Positions 8,393 to 16,066 of a stretch of DNA of 64,000 nt are shown piece after piece. Position 1 is the first letter of the stretch, and each line of letters begins with the position of its first letter. This DNA is from Kocuria massiliensis (GTDB taxonomy: Bacteria; Actinomycetota; Actinomycetes; Actinomycetales; Micrococcaceae). The notes under the pieces are model-generated. The model made no database searches. It saw nothing but the letters and a program-made list of their open reading frames with translations, and had not been told where the DNA came from. Position numbers and translations under genes: made by a program. Location of the stretch: positions 983,590 through 1,047,589 of the forward strand of contig NZ_LT835161.1 of assembly GCF_900169715.1 (NCBI RefSeq), given 5' to 3'.

Positions 8393-9510
8393 ACGACGTC
8401 GCAATCATTAGTGTGGCACGAACCCCCATCACGGGACGATCCCGCGCATTGTCTGGATACGGTGCTGAGACACTCGCCGGGAACACCCTTCGGGCCTTGC
8501 GCGAGATGAGCGGCATCAGTCCGGACGCCGTCGTGCTGGGCAATTGCACCGGGCCTGGTGGAAACCTCGGACGCATGTCGGCTTTGGCGGCGGGGTTTGG
8601 TACGGACTGCGTGGGGTGGGGCTTGGACGCGCAATGCGGTTCCGGAATGCTCGCCGTCATGCAGGCTGTTCAGCATGTGGCGTGTACCGGGCAGATCGTC
8701 GCTGCCGGGGGAACAGAGTCGGCGAGCACGGCGCCCGTCCGCTCGATCAATGGCGAGGCCTTCGAGCGTGCACCGTTCGCGCCAGAGGGGTTCCCGGATC
8801 CCGACATGATCGAGGCCGCCGACCACCTCGCGGCTCAGCGCGGAATATCGCGGGCCAGACAGGATGAATTTGCCGTACGGAGCCACGCGCTCACACTGTC
8901 GTCCGCCGAGTTTGTGGGGGAAGAGCTCATCAGCTTGCGTCATCCCGAATCTGGCAACTCCATCATCGATGACGGCCCGAGGAAGCTGACCCCACACACC
9001 ACGTCTCGGTTTTCCCCGGTCCGCACCGAGCCGCGGGCCACGGTGACTCCGGTCAGTGCGGCACGGATTTCAGACGGCGCCGCCGCGGTTTTGCTTCGGC
9101 CAGAAAGCCAGGCTTCGGGCCCGCGGTGGATCATCCGCGGATCCGCGATGACCGGCGGTGATCCGGCGCTTCCTGGAATACTGCCCGTCTCGGCGATCCG
9201 CGGTGCGCTGAAGGCCTCGGGTATGGGCCTGGAGAGGCTCGCCGCCGTCGAAATAGTGGAAGCGTTCGCCGCTCAAACCCTGGCCGTTGCGGATGACCTC
9301 GGTCTCGCGGTTGGAGGCCACATCGACCCGCGGGTTAATGCCTGGGGCGGCGCATTAGCGCTGGGACACCCGTGGGGTGCCTCGGGAGCAGTCGCACTGG
9401 TGCGGCTCGCCCATCGTCTCCGGAGGGAAGGCCCCGGGGCGGTAGGCGTTGCGGCGTGTGCCATAGGCGGAGGAATGGGAACGGCAATGATGCTGGAGTA
9501 TGTGGAATGA
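8389..9510 (+). CDS. Thiolase family acyltransferase, YhfS-like, in the biotin operon
   Basis: 373 residues, ATGA overlap with the ligase gene. The nucleophilic Cys83 lies in DAQCGSGMLAV, the catalytic His in ALALGHPWGASGAV and the second Cys in ACAIGGGMGTAMM, so the enzyme should be active. N-terminal VAIISVARTPI is standard. Thiolases either cleave 3-ketoacyl-CoA or condense two acyl-CoA units. At 373 residues it is slightly shorter than the usual 390. Its partner ligase upstream could make the acyl-CoA substrate; together they may shorten or build an acyl chain linked to biotin precursor supply. The next gene, bioM, starts inside its stop codon. Confidence 0.9.
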   Translation: MNDVAIISVARTPITGRSRALSGYGAETLAGNTLRALREMSGISPDAVVLGNCTGPGGNLGRMSALAAGFGTDCVGWGLDAQCGSGMLAVMQAVQHVACTGQIVAAGGTESASTAPVRSINGEAFERAPFAPEGFPDPDMIEAADHLAAQRGISRARQDEFAVRSHALTLSSAEFVGEELISLRHPESGNSIIDDGPRKLTPHTTSRFSPVRTEPRATVTPVSAARISDGAAAVLLRPESQASGPRWIIRGSAMTGGDPALPGILPVSAIRGALKASGMGLERLAAVEIVEAFAAQTLAVADDLGLAVGGHIDPRVNAWGGALALGHPWGASGAVALVRLAHRLRREGPGAVGVAACAIGGGMGTAMMLEYVE

Positions 9511-10199
9511 CCGTCAACATCACGAATATGCACGTCCGAGTGGACGGCCATCAGGGGCCGGTGACGCTCTTAGAGGATGTCACTCTGAACCTTGAGGCTC
9601 CGAGGACGGCGATCCTGGGGGAAAACGGCTCCGGAAAGTCAACCTTGGCCAAGACGTTGGCAGGGCTCATCGCCCCCGCGGAAGGCGCCGTACAGGTCAA
9701 TGGGATCGACGTGGTCAAGGAGGTCAAACGACTCCGTCGTGAGGTCGGGTTCGTCTTTGCAAATCCCGCGGCGCAGGTGATCATGCCAACGGTTCGCGAG
9801 GACATCGCGCTCACGCTTCGGGGCCGCAAGCTCTCACGTCAGGAGATTTCTGAGCGGGTGGAACGGGCCATTGAAGAGCACGAACTGACGTCGTTAGCTG
9901 ACCGCCCATGTCACTCGTTGTCGAGCGGGCAGATGCAACGCCTCGCCCTGTGTTCGGTCTTGGTCGGGGAACCTCAGCTCGTCCTTGCCGATGAGCCGAC
10001 GAGCCTATTGGACGCTCGCCATCGGCGCATCATTGCCGAGCGCCTCCTTAAACCCGCCGCCCCACAAGTAATTCTCGTGACGCACGACCTCGAACTGGCA
10101 CGACGCTGCGATGAGGCCGTATTAGTGGCCGACGGACGCATTGAAGGCCAGGGATCGCCGGAGGACATGATCGAGCGGTATGAGGAGATTCTTGGATGA
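9507..10199 (+). CDS. bioM: BioM, ATP-binding (A) component of the ECF biotin transporter
   Basis: 230-residue ABC ATPase that powers biotin uptake with BioY and BioN. Walker A GENGSGKST (about residues 36-44), signature LSSGQMQRLAL, Walker B LVLADEPTS and switch VTHD are all present. The start ATG at 9507 overlaps the thiolase stop (ATGA); the longer upstream frame lies within the thiolase gene and is ignored. It overlaps bioN by four bases, so the whole five-gene set is probably translationally coupled. Confidence 0.94.
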   Translation: MTVNITNMHVRVDGHQGPVTLLEDVTLNLEAPRTAILGENGSGKSTLAKTLAGLIAPAEGAVQVNGIDVVKEVKRLRREVGFVFANPAAQVIMPTVREDIALTLRGRKLSRQEISERVERAIEEHELTSLADRPCHSLSSGQMQRLALCSVLVGEPQLVLADEPTSLLDARHRRIIAERLLKPAAPQVILVTHDLELARRCDEAVLVADGRIEGQGSPEDMIERYEEILG

Positions 10200-10807
10200 T
10201 CTCTCTGTATCAGCCAGGATCTAGCCTGATTCATCGGCTGTCTGCGGGATATAAGCTTGCGGCCTTCGCGGTCATTGCCTTGGCTCTGTCGTTCGCCCCA
10301 GCAACGTGGGTGACCGTCGTCCTCTGCGTGATCCTTCCCGTTCTGGGATACGCCGTGGCGCGCTTGGGAACCAGGACTTTCTTCCGGGACTTGCGTGGCC
10401 TGCTTCTGCTGGTGGTCTTCCTGGCCGTGACCCAGCTGATTTTTCTCGACCCGATGGACGCGACCCGGAACACCGTGCGCGTGATTTCGATTGTGCTCCT
10501 TGCCCAAGTGGTAACCCGGACGACGCCCATCGACGGCATGATCGAGACTTGTGAGAGAGTCCTTGGGCCCTTCCGACGCTTCGGGGTCAAGCCTGAGCGC
10601 ATGGGACTCGCGATGGCGCTGACTCTGACGTCCGTGAATCAACTCGGGGGAATCGTCCGAGACGTGCGCGATGCTCAGGCAGCGAGAGGCGTTCGTATTG
10701 CGCCGTGGGCCTGGGTGATGCCGATGTTGATCTTGACCTTGCAGCACGCGGATCAGGTCGGCGATGCGCTCGATGCGCGCGGTGTGGGGGATGACGAGGG
10801 CTCGTAG
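10196..10807 (+). CDS. bioN: BioN, transmembrane (T) component of the ECF biotin transporter
   Basis: 203-residue energy-coupling membrane protein. The N-terminal YQPGSSLIHRLSAGYKL is the usual entry of the T family; about four hydrophobic segments follow, then two coupling motifs of Ala-Arg-Gly type (AQAARGVR and ALDARGVG) that contact the ATPases. ATGA overlap with bioM. Last gene of the operon; a long near-perfect hairpin terminator follows 50 bases later. Confidence 0.93.
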   Translation: MISLYQPGSSLIHRLSAGYKLAAFAVIALALSFAPATWVTVVLCVILPVLGYAVARLGTRTFFRDLRGLLLLVVFLAVTQLIFLDPMDATRNTVRVISIVLLAQVVTRTTPIDGMIETCERVLGPFRRFGVKPERMGLAMALTLTSVNQLGGIVRDVRDAQAARGVRIAPWAWVMPMLILTLQHADQVGDALDARGVGDDEGS

Positions 10808-10858
10808 CGGGGGAGAGGCCCGCCGCTTGGTCGGCATCATGAGGGTTGAGGCTTAACG

Positions 10859-10906
10859 AATGAGGCCCCGAAACATCTGCAACAGATGTTTCGGGGCCTC
10901 ATTTTT
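10859..10906. terminator. Strong bidirectional terminator between bioN and tRNA-His
   Basis: Arms of 21 bp (AATGAGGCCCCGAAACATCTG and its complement) around a three-base loop, followed by TTTT on the plus strand and preceded by sequence that gives a T-run on the minus strand. It ends the biotin operon and the oppositely transcribed tRNA. Confidence 0.93.
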
Positions 10907-10907
10907 C

Positions 10908-10983
10908 TGGGGTGAGCGACGGGGTTTGAACCCGCGACCTCCTGGACCACAACCAGGCGCTCTGCCGACTGAGCTACGCCCAC
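10908..10983 (-). tRNA. tRNA-His (anticodon GTG)
   Basis: Read on the minus strand, the acceptor GTGGGCG pairs with CGCTCAC, the anticodon loop reads TTGTGGT and the T-loop GGTTCAAACC is canonical. The 3' CCA is encoded. The base before G1 is a G facing discriminator C73, the extra G-1:C73 pair that is the identity mark of tRNA-His. Confidence 0.96.
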
Positions 10984-11117
10984 CACGCCGTCTTCGACCG
11001 TGGGTGCTTAGTGACCCGTCGATCGGACAACGAATAAGAGCTTACATCAGCCGCGCCGAGGGGGCCAACTGAACCCACCTCGTCACGAGTGATAACTCTC
11101 ACACGCAAACACCCAAG

Positions 11118-11738
11118 TTAGGAGTTCGAGGAATCTTGCCCCGAAATACGCTGGGCGATGGCGCGGGAGGCATCCGAATCTGGGCCGGGCTGCGGCACGA
11201 ACACTGCCTCCCGGTAGTAGCGGAGTTCGTTAATCGAATCGCGAATGTCGCCGAGCGCCCGATGGTTGCCCGTCTTCTCTGGCGACTGGTAGTAGGCGCG
11301 CGGGTACCAGCGGCGCGAAAGCTCTTTGATCGTCGAGACGTCGATGATGCGGTAATGCAGGTAATCGATGACCTCCGGCATGTCACGGACGAGGAAGGTC
11401 TTGTCAGTCCCCACCGAGTTGCCGCCCAACTGGGCTTTGCGTGGTTCGGGCACATACTTTTTGATGTGATCGAGAACCTGCCGCTCGGCCTCTTTCATGT
11501 TCATGCCGGAAGGGAGTTCTTCCAGCAAGCCGGACGTGGTGTGCATGGTACGCACAAAGTCATTCATCTGGTCGACGGCGACCTGGCTGGGTTTGATAAT
11601 GACGTCCAGGCCGTCGTCCAGAATGTTCAATTCGCCGTCCGTGATGAGAACTGCGACCTCGATGAGAGCATCCTGCTCCAAGTCCAGGCCGGTCATCTCA
11701 CAGTCGATCCACACGATGCGTTCATTTGAAATAGACAC
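11118..11738 (-). CDS. orn: Oligoribonuclease
   Basis: 3'-to-5' exoribonuclease that degrades di- to short oligonucleotides, including pGpG. 206 residues of DnaQ-like fold with exonuclease motif I WIDCEMTGLD at about residue 10, motif II with GNSVGTDKTFL, and motif III YQSPEKTGNHRALGDIRDSI; the DEDDh residues are present. The start is GTG at 11738 (SISNERIVWIDCEMTG), with AGGTTG about eight bases upstream. It is divergent from mptB and shares a 131-base promoter region with it. Confidence 0.96.
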   Translation of the reverse strand: MSISNERIVWIDCEMTGLDLEQDALIEVAVLITDGELNILDDGLDVIIKPSQVAVDQMNDFVRTMHTTSGLLEELPSGMNMKEAERQVLDHIKKYVPEPRKAQLGGNSVGTDKTFLVRDMPEVIDYLHYRIIDVSTIKELSRRWYPRAYYQSPEKTGNHRALGDIRDSINELRYYREAVFVPQPGPDSDASRAIAQRISGQDSSNS

Positions 11739-11869
11739 AATGACAACCTACATCTCTTGGTCGCGGGCCGGCGGGCTCGGCGCGAATCCGTGGGGCAACC
11801 TGTAAAATTGGGCGAAGCCTCGATCGAGGTGGAGACAGATCAGTAACCAATTTCACGGCAGGGGGACGC

Positions 11870-13399
11870 TTGAGCCACAGTGCACGGCTTCGGCAGCGAC
11901 GGCCCAAGGAACCACGGTTCGTCCAGCGCAGCCCCCTTCGGACCATCATCATCGGAACCATAGGTTCGTTGCTCATGATGGTGGGTTCCTTCGGTATCGG
12001 ATGGCTCGCCCCGATTTCCCAGCTGAGGTTGCAGCAGTGGGTCATTAACCTTCGCTACACCGACGGCGCTGTGGTGCTCTGCATCATCTTGACTGCCGTG
12101 GGCGCTATGGCGCTCACTCGCGAATGGATGCGCTTGAGTCAGAAAGTGAATTGGGCGGAGGCTTCGGCGAAGAAATGGGTGACTGCCGCCATCCTGAGTT
12201 GGACGGCCCCCTTGCTGGTGGCCTTTCCACTCTTCAGCCGCGATGTCTATTCCTATTTCGCCCAAGGGCGGGTATACCAATCGGGTCTCAATCCGTATGA
12301 GTCCGGGGTGTCCTCGGTTAACAATTTTTTGCAGAATGGGGCCGACCAGCTGTGGAGCCAATCTCCACCGCCATACGGCCCGGTCTTTCTCTGGATCGAA
12401 GACATCGTGGTTCGCATAGCGGGCGATTCTCCCGATACCGCGTTCTATCTCTTCCGGGGCGTATCTCTGATCGGCGTCGCATTGATCGCGATCTTCCTGC
12501 CCAAATTGGCTCGGATGCACGGAGTGAATCCGACGCGCGCGGCCTGGTTGTGCCTGGCCAACCCGATGTTTCTGGTGCACTTCATTGTCTCGGCACACAA
12601 TGATGCATTGATGATCGGTCTGATGATCGCCGGCATCTATGTGGCCGCGCGGTGGCGCAACGTTTACGGTGGTTTGTCCGGTATCACATTGACGACGATC
12701 GCGATTGCGGTCAAGCCGATCGCCCTGCTCATTCTGCCCTTTATCGGCTTGCTGTGGGCCGGCCGGGGTGCCTCATGGCCTCGTCGATTTGTGTACTGGT
12801 TTCTGACGGCGGCCATATCTCTCGCCGAGCTGTGGGCCTTGGGCATGGCGAATGGATTTGGCTTCGACTGGGTTGGCGCGCTCTCAACCACGGGCGGAGT
12901 ATGGATCTGGTATGCGCCCGTGGGATTGCTCGGGTTCCTCCTCAAACTATGGGGAGATTCGCTCGGCCTTCCGGGTGGGGATCTGCAGTCCTACCTGTTC
13001 AAGATCGGCCAGATGGTGGGAGTTCTCGGGGCCGCGGTCATGGCGTTTGTCGGGCGCGACGAGAAGATCATTCGTCGTCTGACCATTGGCTTGACCCTGG
13101 TCGTGATGCTCAACCCGATGATTCAGGCCTGGTACGTCGTGTGGCTCATCCCGTTCTTCGCCGCCACCGGGATTCGGGCCGATTGGCACGTGGATTTCTT
13201 CCTCTTGACCACCTTGTTCTTCATGATGTGGGCCGTTTCGGATCAGCTCGATGTGTTCCCGTACCTCAGCTTGGACCTCAACATGGGCCGTTTGGTGGCC
13301 GGCGTCGTCGCCCTGGTGTATGGCTTGTACATCATGTTTATCGATCCCTCCACGCGCCGTGTGTTCCGGCGCGAACATCGCGTGAGTGCAATCATTTGA
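11870..13399 (+). CDS. mptB: Polyprenol-phosphomannose-dependent alpha-1,6-mannosyltransferase
   Basis: 509-residue GT-C type membrane glycosyltransferase with about a dozen hydrophobic segments, similar to MptB, which extends the alpha-1,6-mannan core of lipomannan-type glycolipids. The first extracellular loop has SRDVYSYFAQGR at residues 123-134, with the likely catalytic Asp125, and then SGLNPYE at 139-145, the standard family marks. Start TTG at 11870 preceded by GGGGGA. This gene supports an actinobacterial host with mannan glycolipids. It stands alone, between divergent orn and tRNA-Arg. Confidence 0.9.
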   Translation: MSHSARLRQRRPKEPRFVQRSPLRTIIIGTIGSLLMMVGSFGIGWLAPISQLRLQQWVINLRYTDGAVVLCIILTAVGAMALTREWMRLSQKVNWAEASAKKWVTAAILSWTAPLLVAFPLFSRDVYSYFAQGRVYQSGLNPYESGVSSVNNFLQNGADQLWSQSPPPYGPVFLWIEDIVVRIAGDSPDTAFYLFRGVSLIGVALIAIFLPKLARMHGVNPTRAAWLCLANPMFLVHFIVSAHNDALMIGLMIAGIYVAARWRNVYGGLSGITLTTIAIAVKPIALLILPFIGLLWAGRGASWPRRFVYWFLTAAISLAELWALGMANGFGFDWVGALSTTGGVWIWYAPVGLLGFLLKLWGDSLGLPGGDLQSYLFKIGQMVGVLGAAVMAFVGRDEKIIRRLTIGLTLVVMLNPMIQAWYVVWLIPFFAATGIRADWHVDFFLLTTLFFMMWAVSDQLDVFPYLSLDLNMGRLVAGVVALVYGLYIMFIDPSTRRVFRREHRVSAII

Positions 13400-13457
13400 G
13401 CCGCCAAGTGGAGGGCCAGGCCCTTGCGCGGTACCCTAGATGAGGCCTGATGGCCAC

Positions 13458-13533
13458 GCCTCAGTAGCTCAGTGGATAGAGCAGGAGCCTTCTAATCTCT
13501 TGGTCGGGGGTTCGACTCCCTCCTGGGGCACCA
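13458..13533 (+). tRNA. tRNA-Arg (anticodon TCT)
   Basis: Acceptor GCCTCAG pairs with CTGGGGC, the D arm and T arm (GGGGGTTCGACTCCC) are canonical, the anticodon loop is CTTCTAA and CCA is encoded. The pair at the top of the anticodon stem (C31-U39) does not match; the other four pairs do. The tRNA reads AGA codons. Confidence 0.94.
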
Positions 13534-13630
13534 TGACACTCCGCTGACCCGCGGCCTCTCGTTGATATGTACAGGGGCCGGTCAACGGAAAGAGCTTGAG
13601 CATGCGCACCAAGCTGACCACCGTGGACAC

Positions 13631-13671
13631 GACGAGGCCCCGCCAGGGAAACTTTCTGGCGGGGCCTCGTC
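13631..13671. terminator. GC-rich hairpin downstream of tRNA-Arg
   Basis: Arms GACGAGGCCCCGCCAG and CTGGCGGGGCCTCGTC (16 bp) around a nine-base loop. It lies about 100 bases after tRNA-Arg and about 140 bases from the end of the minus-strand acetyltransferase, so it could end transcripts from both sides. There is no T-run on either strand. Confidence 0.6.
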
Positions 13672-13809
13672 GACATGTATTTCATGAGGACCAAAAATCT
13701 CAGATGGGGCTCGGGGATTTCTCCCGGCAGCAATACCTTCCGATCCCGGACTCCTAGCGGTGTGATGCGCGGCTTAGGTGCCTTGTTGTGGCCAGATGGA
13801 TTTCCGGCG

Positions 13810-14298
13810 TCAGTCCAAGTCTCTGACCCGTCGAGCGGGCACGCCGGCGTACAGGCCATTGGGTTCGCAGTCCCGTCGAACAAGGGCCCCGGCCGCGATG
13901 ACGCAGCCCCGGCCGATCGTGACTCCTGGGAGGACTGTCACGCATGCACCAAACCAGCATCCGTCCTCGATCGTCACCGGTAACTTCGTCGTATGTCCGG
14001 CACGAGCATCTTCTGGGCCAAATTCATGCGTGGCGGTGCAAATGGTCGCATTGGGCCCAATGGCGACACCGTTTCCAATGGTTGTGCCCCTCTCGATGAA
14101 GGCCCCATAGTTCACCCAACTTCGGTCGCCCACCACGACGCCCCGTTCCAAGAGAGAGCCAGGTGCCACAAAGGCCGTCTTGCTGAGACGGACCCCTCGA
14201 ATTCTCAGCCTCCGGCTATATCTGGCACTGGGAGAGAGCCGCTTACGACACGTGAAAATAAAGTGCTTGACCTCACGAGCACACTGGATGATTTTCAT
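13810..14298 (-). CDS. Hexapeptide-repeat acyltransferase (maltose or sugar O-acetyltransferase-like)
   Basis: 162 residues with a basic N-terminus and then left-handed beta-helix repeats typical of acetyl-CoA dependent sugar O-acetyltransferases: WVNYGAFIERGTTIGNGVAIGPNATI, CWFGACVTVLPGVTIGRGCVIAAGALV and the closing YAGVPARRVRD. The catalytic histidine candidate is in ATHEFGP. The substrate cannot be told. No Shine-Dalgarno sequence is seen; a TATTAT hexamer ends six bases before the ATG, so the transcript may be leaderless. No polysaccharide genes lie next to it, and it sits beside a tRNA and an AT-richer, gene-free stretch, which suggests acquisition or the remnant of a larger cluster. 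Confidence 0.85.
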   Translation of the reverse strand: MKIIQCAREVKHFIFTCRKRLSPSARYSRRLRIRGVRLSKTAFVAPGSLLERGVVVGDRSWVNYGAFIERGTTIGNGVAIGPNATICTATHEFGPEDARAGHTTKLPVTIEDGCWFGACVTVLPGVTIGRGCVIAAGALVRRDCEPNGLYAGVPARRVRDLD

Positions 14299-14839
14299 GG
14301 ATTGATAATAGGTTGAGCGCTAGCGTGCTCAGATTGGTCATTGTTTCTTGACTCCATGAATGAACGGGCCCGCGTCATTGAAAAGCGCCTTTCACCTGCA
14401 GAATTGCAAATGTCGGCAGCGAGCTCCTCTATAACCATCGCCGAAGGAGCGCCAGGGGTGTTGTCAAAATCACGCCATCTCTACTGGAAGAGTGTCCATG
14501 GGCGTCAAAGATCGGCGGCTGATCTACGTCTCGCTCATCACGCTGAGGCTTGCCGGCGGTGGGGAACTCGCCGGATGCGTTCCTGACGCCAATCTTCGAT
14601 CTCGGGATCGTGAGTGTCGGTGAGGCTTGTTGTGACGCCGAGAATAATTAGTTTTTCCTCGGACCCTCAAAGCTTTCTGGGCCTGGATAAAATGCGGCCT
14701 TTAAGAATTCAGTTTTCGAATGTCATGAGATTAATCCGTCACGATTAATATCGCTTTGGGTTTATGATTTCTGTTGCCGACGGGTTTCTTCAATGGCGCG
14801 AGGCAACCGTCCGGTCGCGACTACCGGGAAGGGCTGGCC
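14299..14839. other. 541-base intergenic stretch without a recognisable gene
   Basis: Base composition is lower in GC than the neighbours (for example around 14640-14780). Reading frames here are short, lack ribosome-binding sites and match no family I recognise. It may hold decayed coding sequence beside the orphan acetyltransferase; no insertion-sequence ends or tRNA-derived direct repeats were visible. Confidence 0.5.
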
Positions 14840-15379
14840 TTAATTCGTCGGCGGTAGTCCGGGGTCGGTGTCCCGGTGGTCGTCGGGGCACAAATCCAAC
14901 TCATACCAGGAGACGTCGTGCCATGCGCCGTTCTTCCAACCCACCTTCGTATAAGTCCCGATGAGTTCGAATCCAAACTTTTGATGAAGACGATTGCTGG
15001 CGTCATTGGGCTGGGTGACCCCTCCCATGACTCGGCGAAAACCTTTCTGACGAAGCCGATTCAACAGTTCGGTGTATAGCCGCGTTCCGCCCCCGTTCGA
15101 CCTTCGAGCACCATCCATGTAAACGCTGGCTTCGCAGGCCCATTGGTAACTGGCCCGGGGGTTGAACGTTCCAGCGTAGGCATAACCCGCGACTTCGCCG
15201 TCGTCTTCAAGAATCAGCCATTCGTGGGTTTCCAGGGCCGAGGCAATCCGCTCTTCCATGTCGGCGGACGTAGGCGCGACTGTTTCAAAGGTGATGTCGG
15301 TGTTTTCGACGTAAGGCCGGTAAATGGATGCGCAGGCTTCCGCATCGGCTTTTGCGGCGCGTCGAATCACACTGTTCAT
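14840..15379 (-). CDS. GNAT family N-acetyltransferase (phosphinothricin/methionine sulfoximine acetyltransferase-like)
   Basis: 179 residues with the N-terminal IRRAAKADAEACASIYRPYV, the central YAGTFNPRASYQWACEASVYMD, the acetyl-CoA loop near RRSNGGGTRLYTELLNRL, and GGVTQPNDASNRLHQKFGFELIGTY, all characteristic of the Pat/YwnH branch. These enzymes acetylate small amines such as phosphinothricin or methionine sulfoximine; the natural substrate here is unknown. The ATG at 15379 has GAGGAG seven bases upstream, so the longer upstream frame is rejected. It stands alone. Confidence 0.88.
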   Translation of the reverse strand: MNSVIRRAAKADAEACASIYRPYVENTDITFETVAPTSADMEERIASALETHEWLILEDDGEVAGYAYAGTFNPRASYQWACEASVYMDGARRSNGGGTRLYTELLNRLRQKGFRRVMGGVTQPNDASNRLHQKFGFELIGTYTKVGWKNGAWHDVSWYELDLCPDDHRDTDPGLPPTN

Positions 15380-15528
15380 GAGAGCTCCTCGGTTTGGGCG
15401 TGAAACACAGGGTGTCAGCTCTGTGTTTCGTGCGGGTAAATCCGTGCCGAGAACGAGAATGTGTAGCAGAATTTTGTCACGATCATCCCGATGCCCACCG
15501 CGTCGGTGCAGTACGAGAGGCTCATTCC

Positions 15529-15972
15529 ATGACGCGACCTTCGTGGGGGCGTAAAAACTTTGCCGTCGGTGCGGCCGTGGCTGCCATTCTCTTGGCGACC
15601 GCGTGTTCCGAGACGACGACGGCCAGCGGGAACTCCTCGTCGTCGGGGAGCTCCCAAGCAACCGCATCGTCCGGGCCTAGTGATTCGCAGGTCGAGCGTG
15701 TGCGAAACACCGTGAAACAGGCGATGCAAGTTGCGCCGACCGAGCAGAGCCTCCGGGAATCACTGGTTAAGGCGGGATGGCCGTCGAACCAGATCGAGAC
15801 AGGCCAGAACATCACACCTACCGGCCTGGACGTCGATAACGTCGATGCCGCCATCGCCACGGAGGGACGCTGCCTCATGGTGGACGTGCGCGCTGATAAA
15901 AACGTTTACGTCACGACCGCCGCACCTTTGTCGGATGGGCGATGCATGATCGGAACCATACACAACGAATAA
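15529..15972 (+). CDS. Small secreted lipoprotein of unknown function
   Basis: 147 residues from the ATG at 15529, which has GAGAGG eight bases upstream. A basic start (TRPSWGRKN) is followed by a hydrophobic segment and a lipobox ending LLATAC with lipidation Cys26, then a Ser/Thr/Gly-rich linker (residues 27-52) and a compact C-terminal domain with two cysteines (EGRCLMVDVRADKN and DGRCMIGTIHNE) that could form a disulfide. Similar small lipoproteins are common in actinobacteria; I do not recognise a function. It is alone, ahead of ettA. Confidence 0.8.
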   Translation: MTRPSWGRKNFAVGAAVAAILLATACSETTTASGNSSSSGSSQATASSGPSDSQVERVRNTVKQAMQVAPTEQSLRESLVKAGWPSNQIETGQNITPTGLDVDNVDAAIATEGRCLMVDVRADKNVYVTTAAPLSDGRCMIGTIHNE

Positions 15973-16066
15973 TCGACGCCGCGGTCGACGGCGTCTGGAT
16001 AGTTCCTGGTCACACAGCGCGACGCGATGACTCCCCAGTCTGCCCGGACATAGTAGCCTGGGGAAC

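Noticed and set aside
14341-14586. 81-codon frame in the gene-poor stretch
   Set aside because: It needs a TTG start without a ribosome site and the composition does not look coding.
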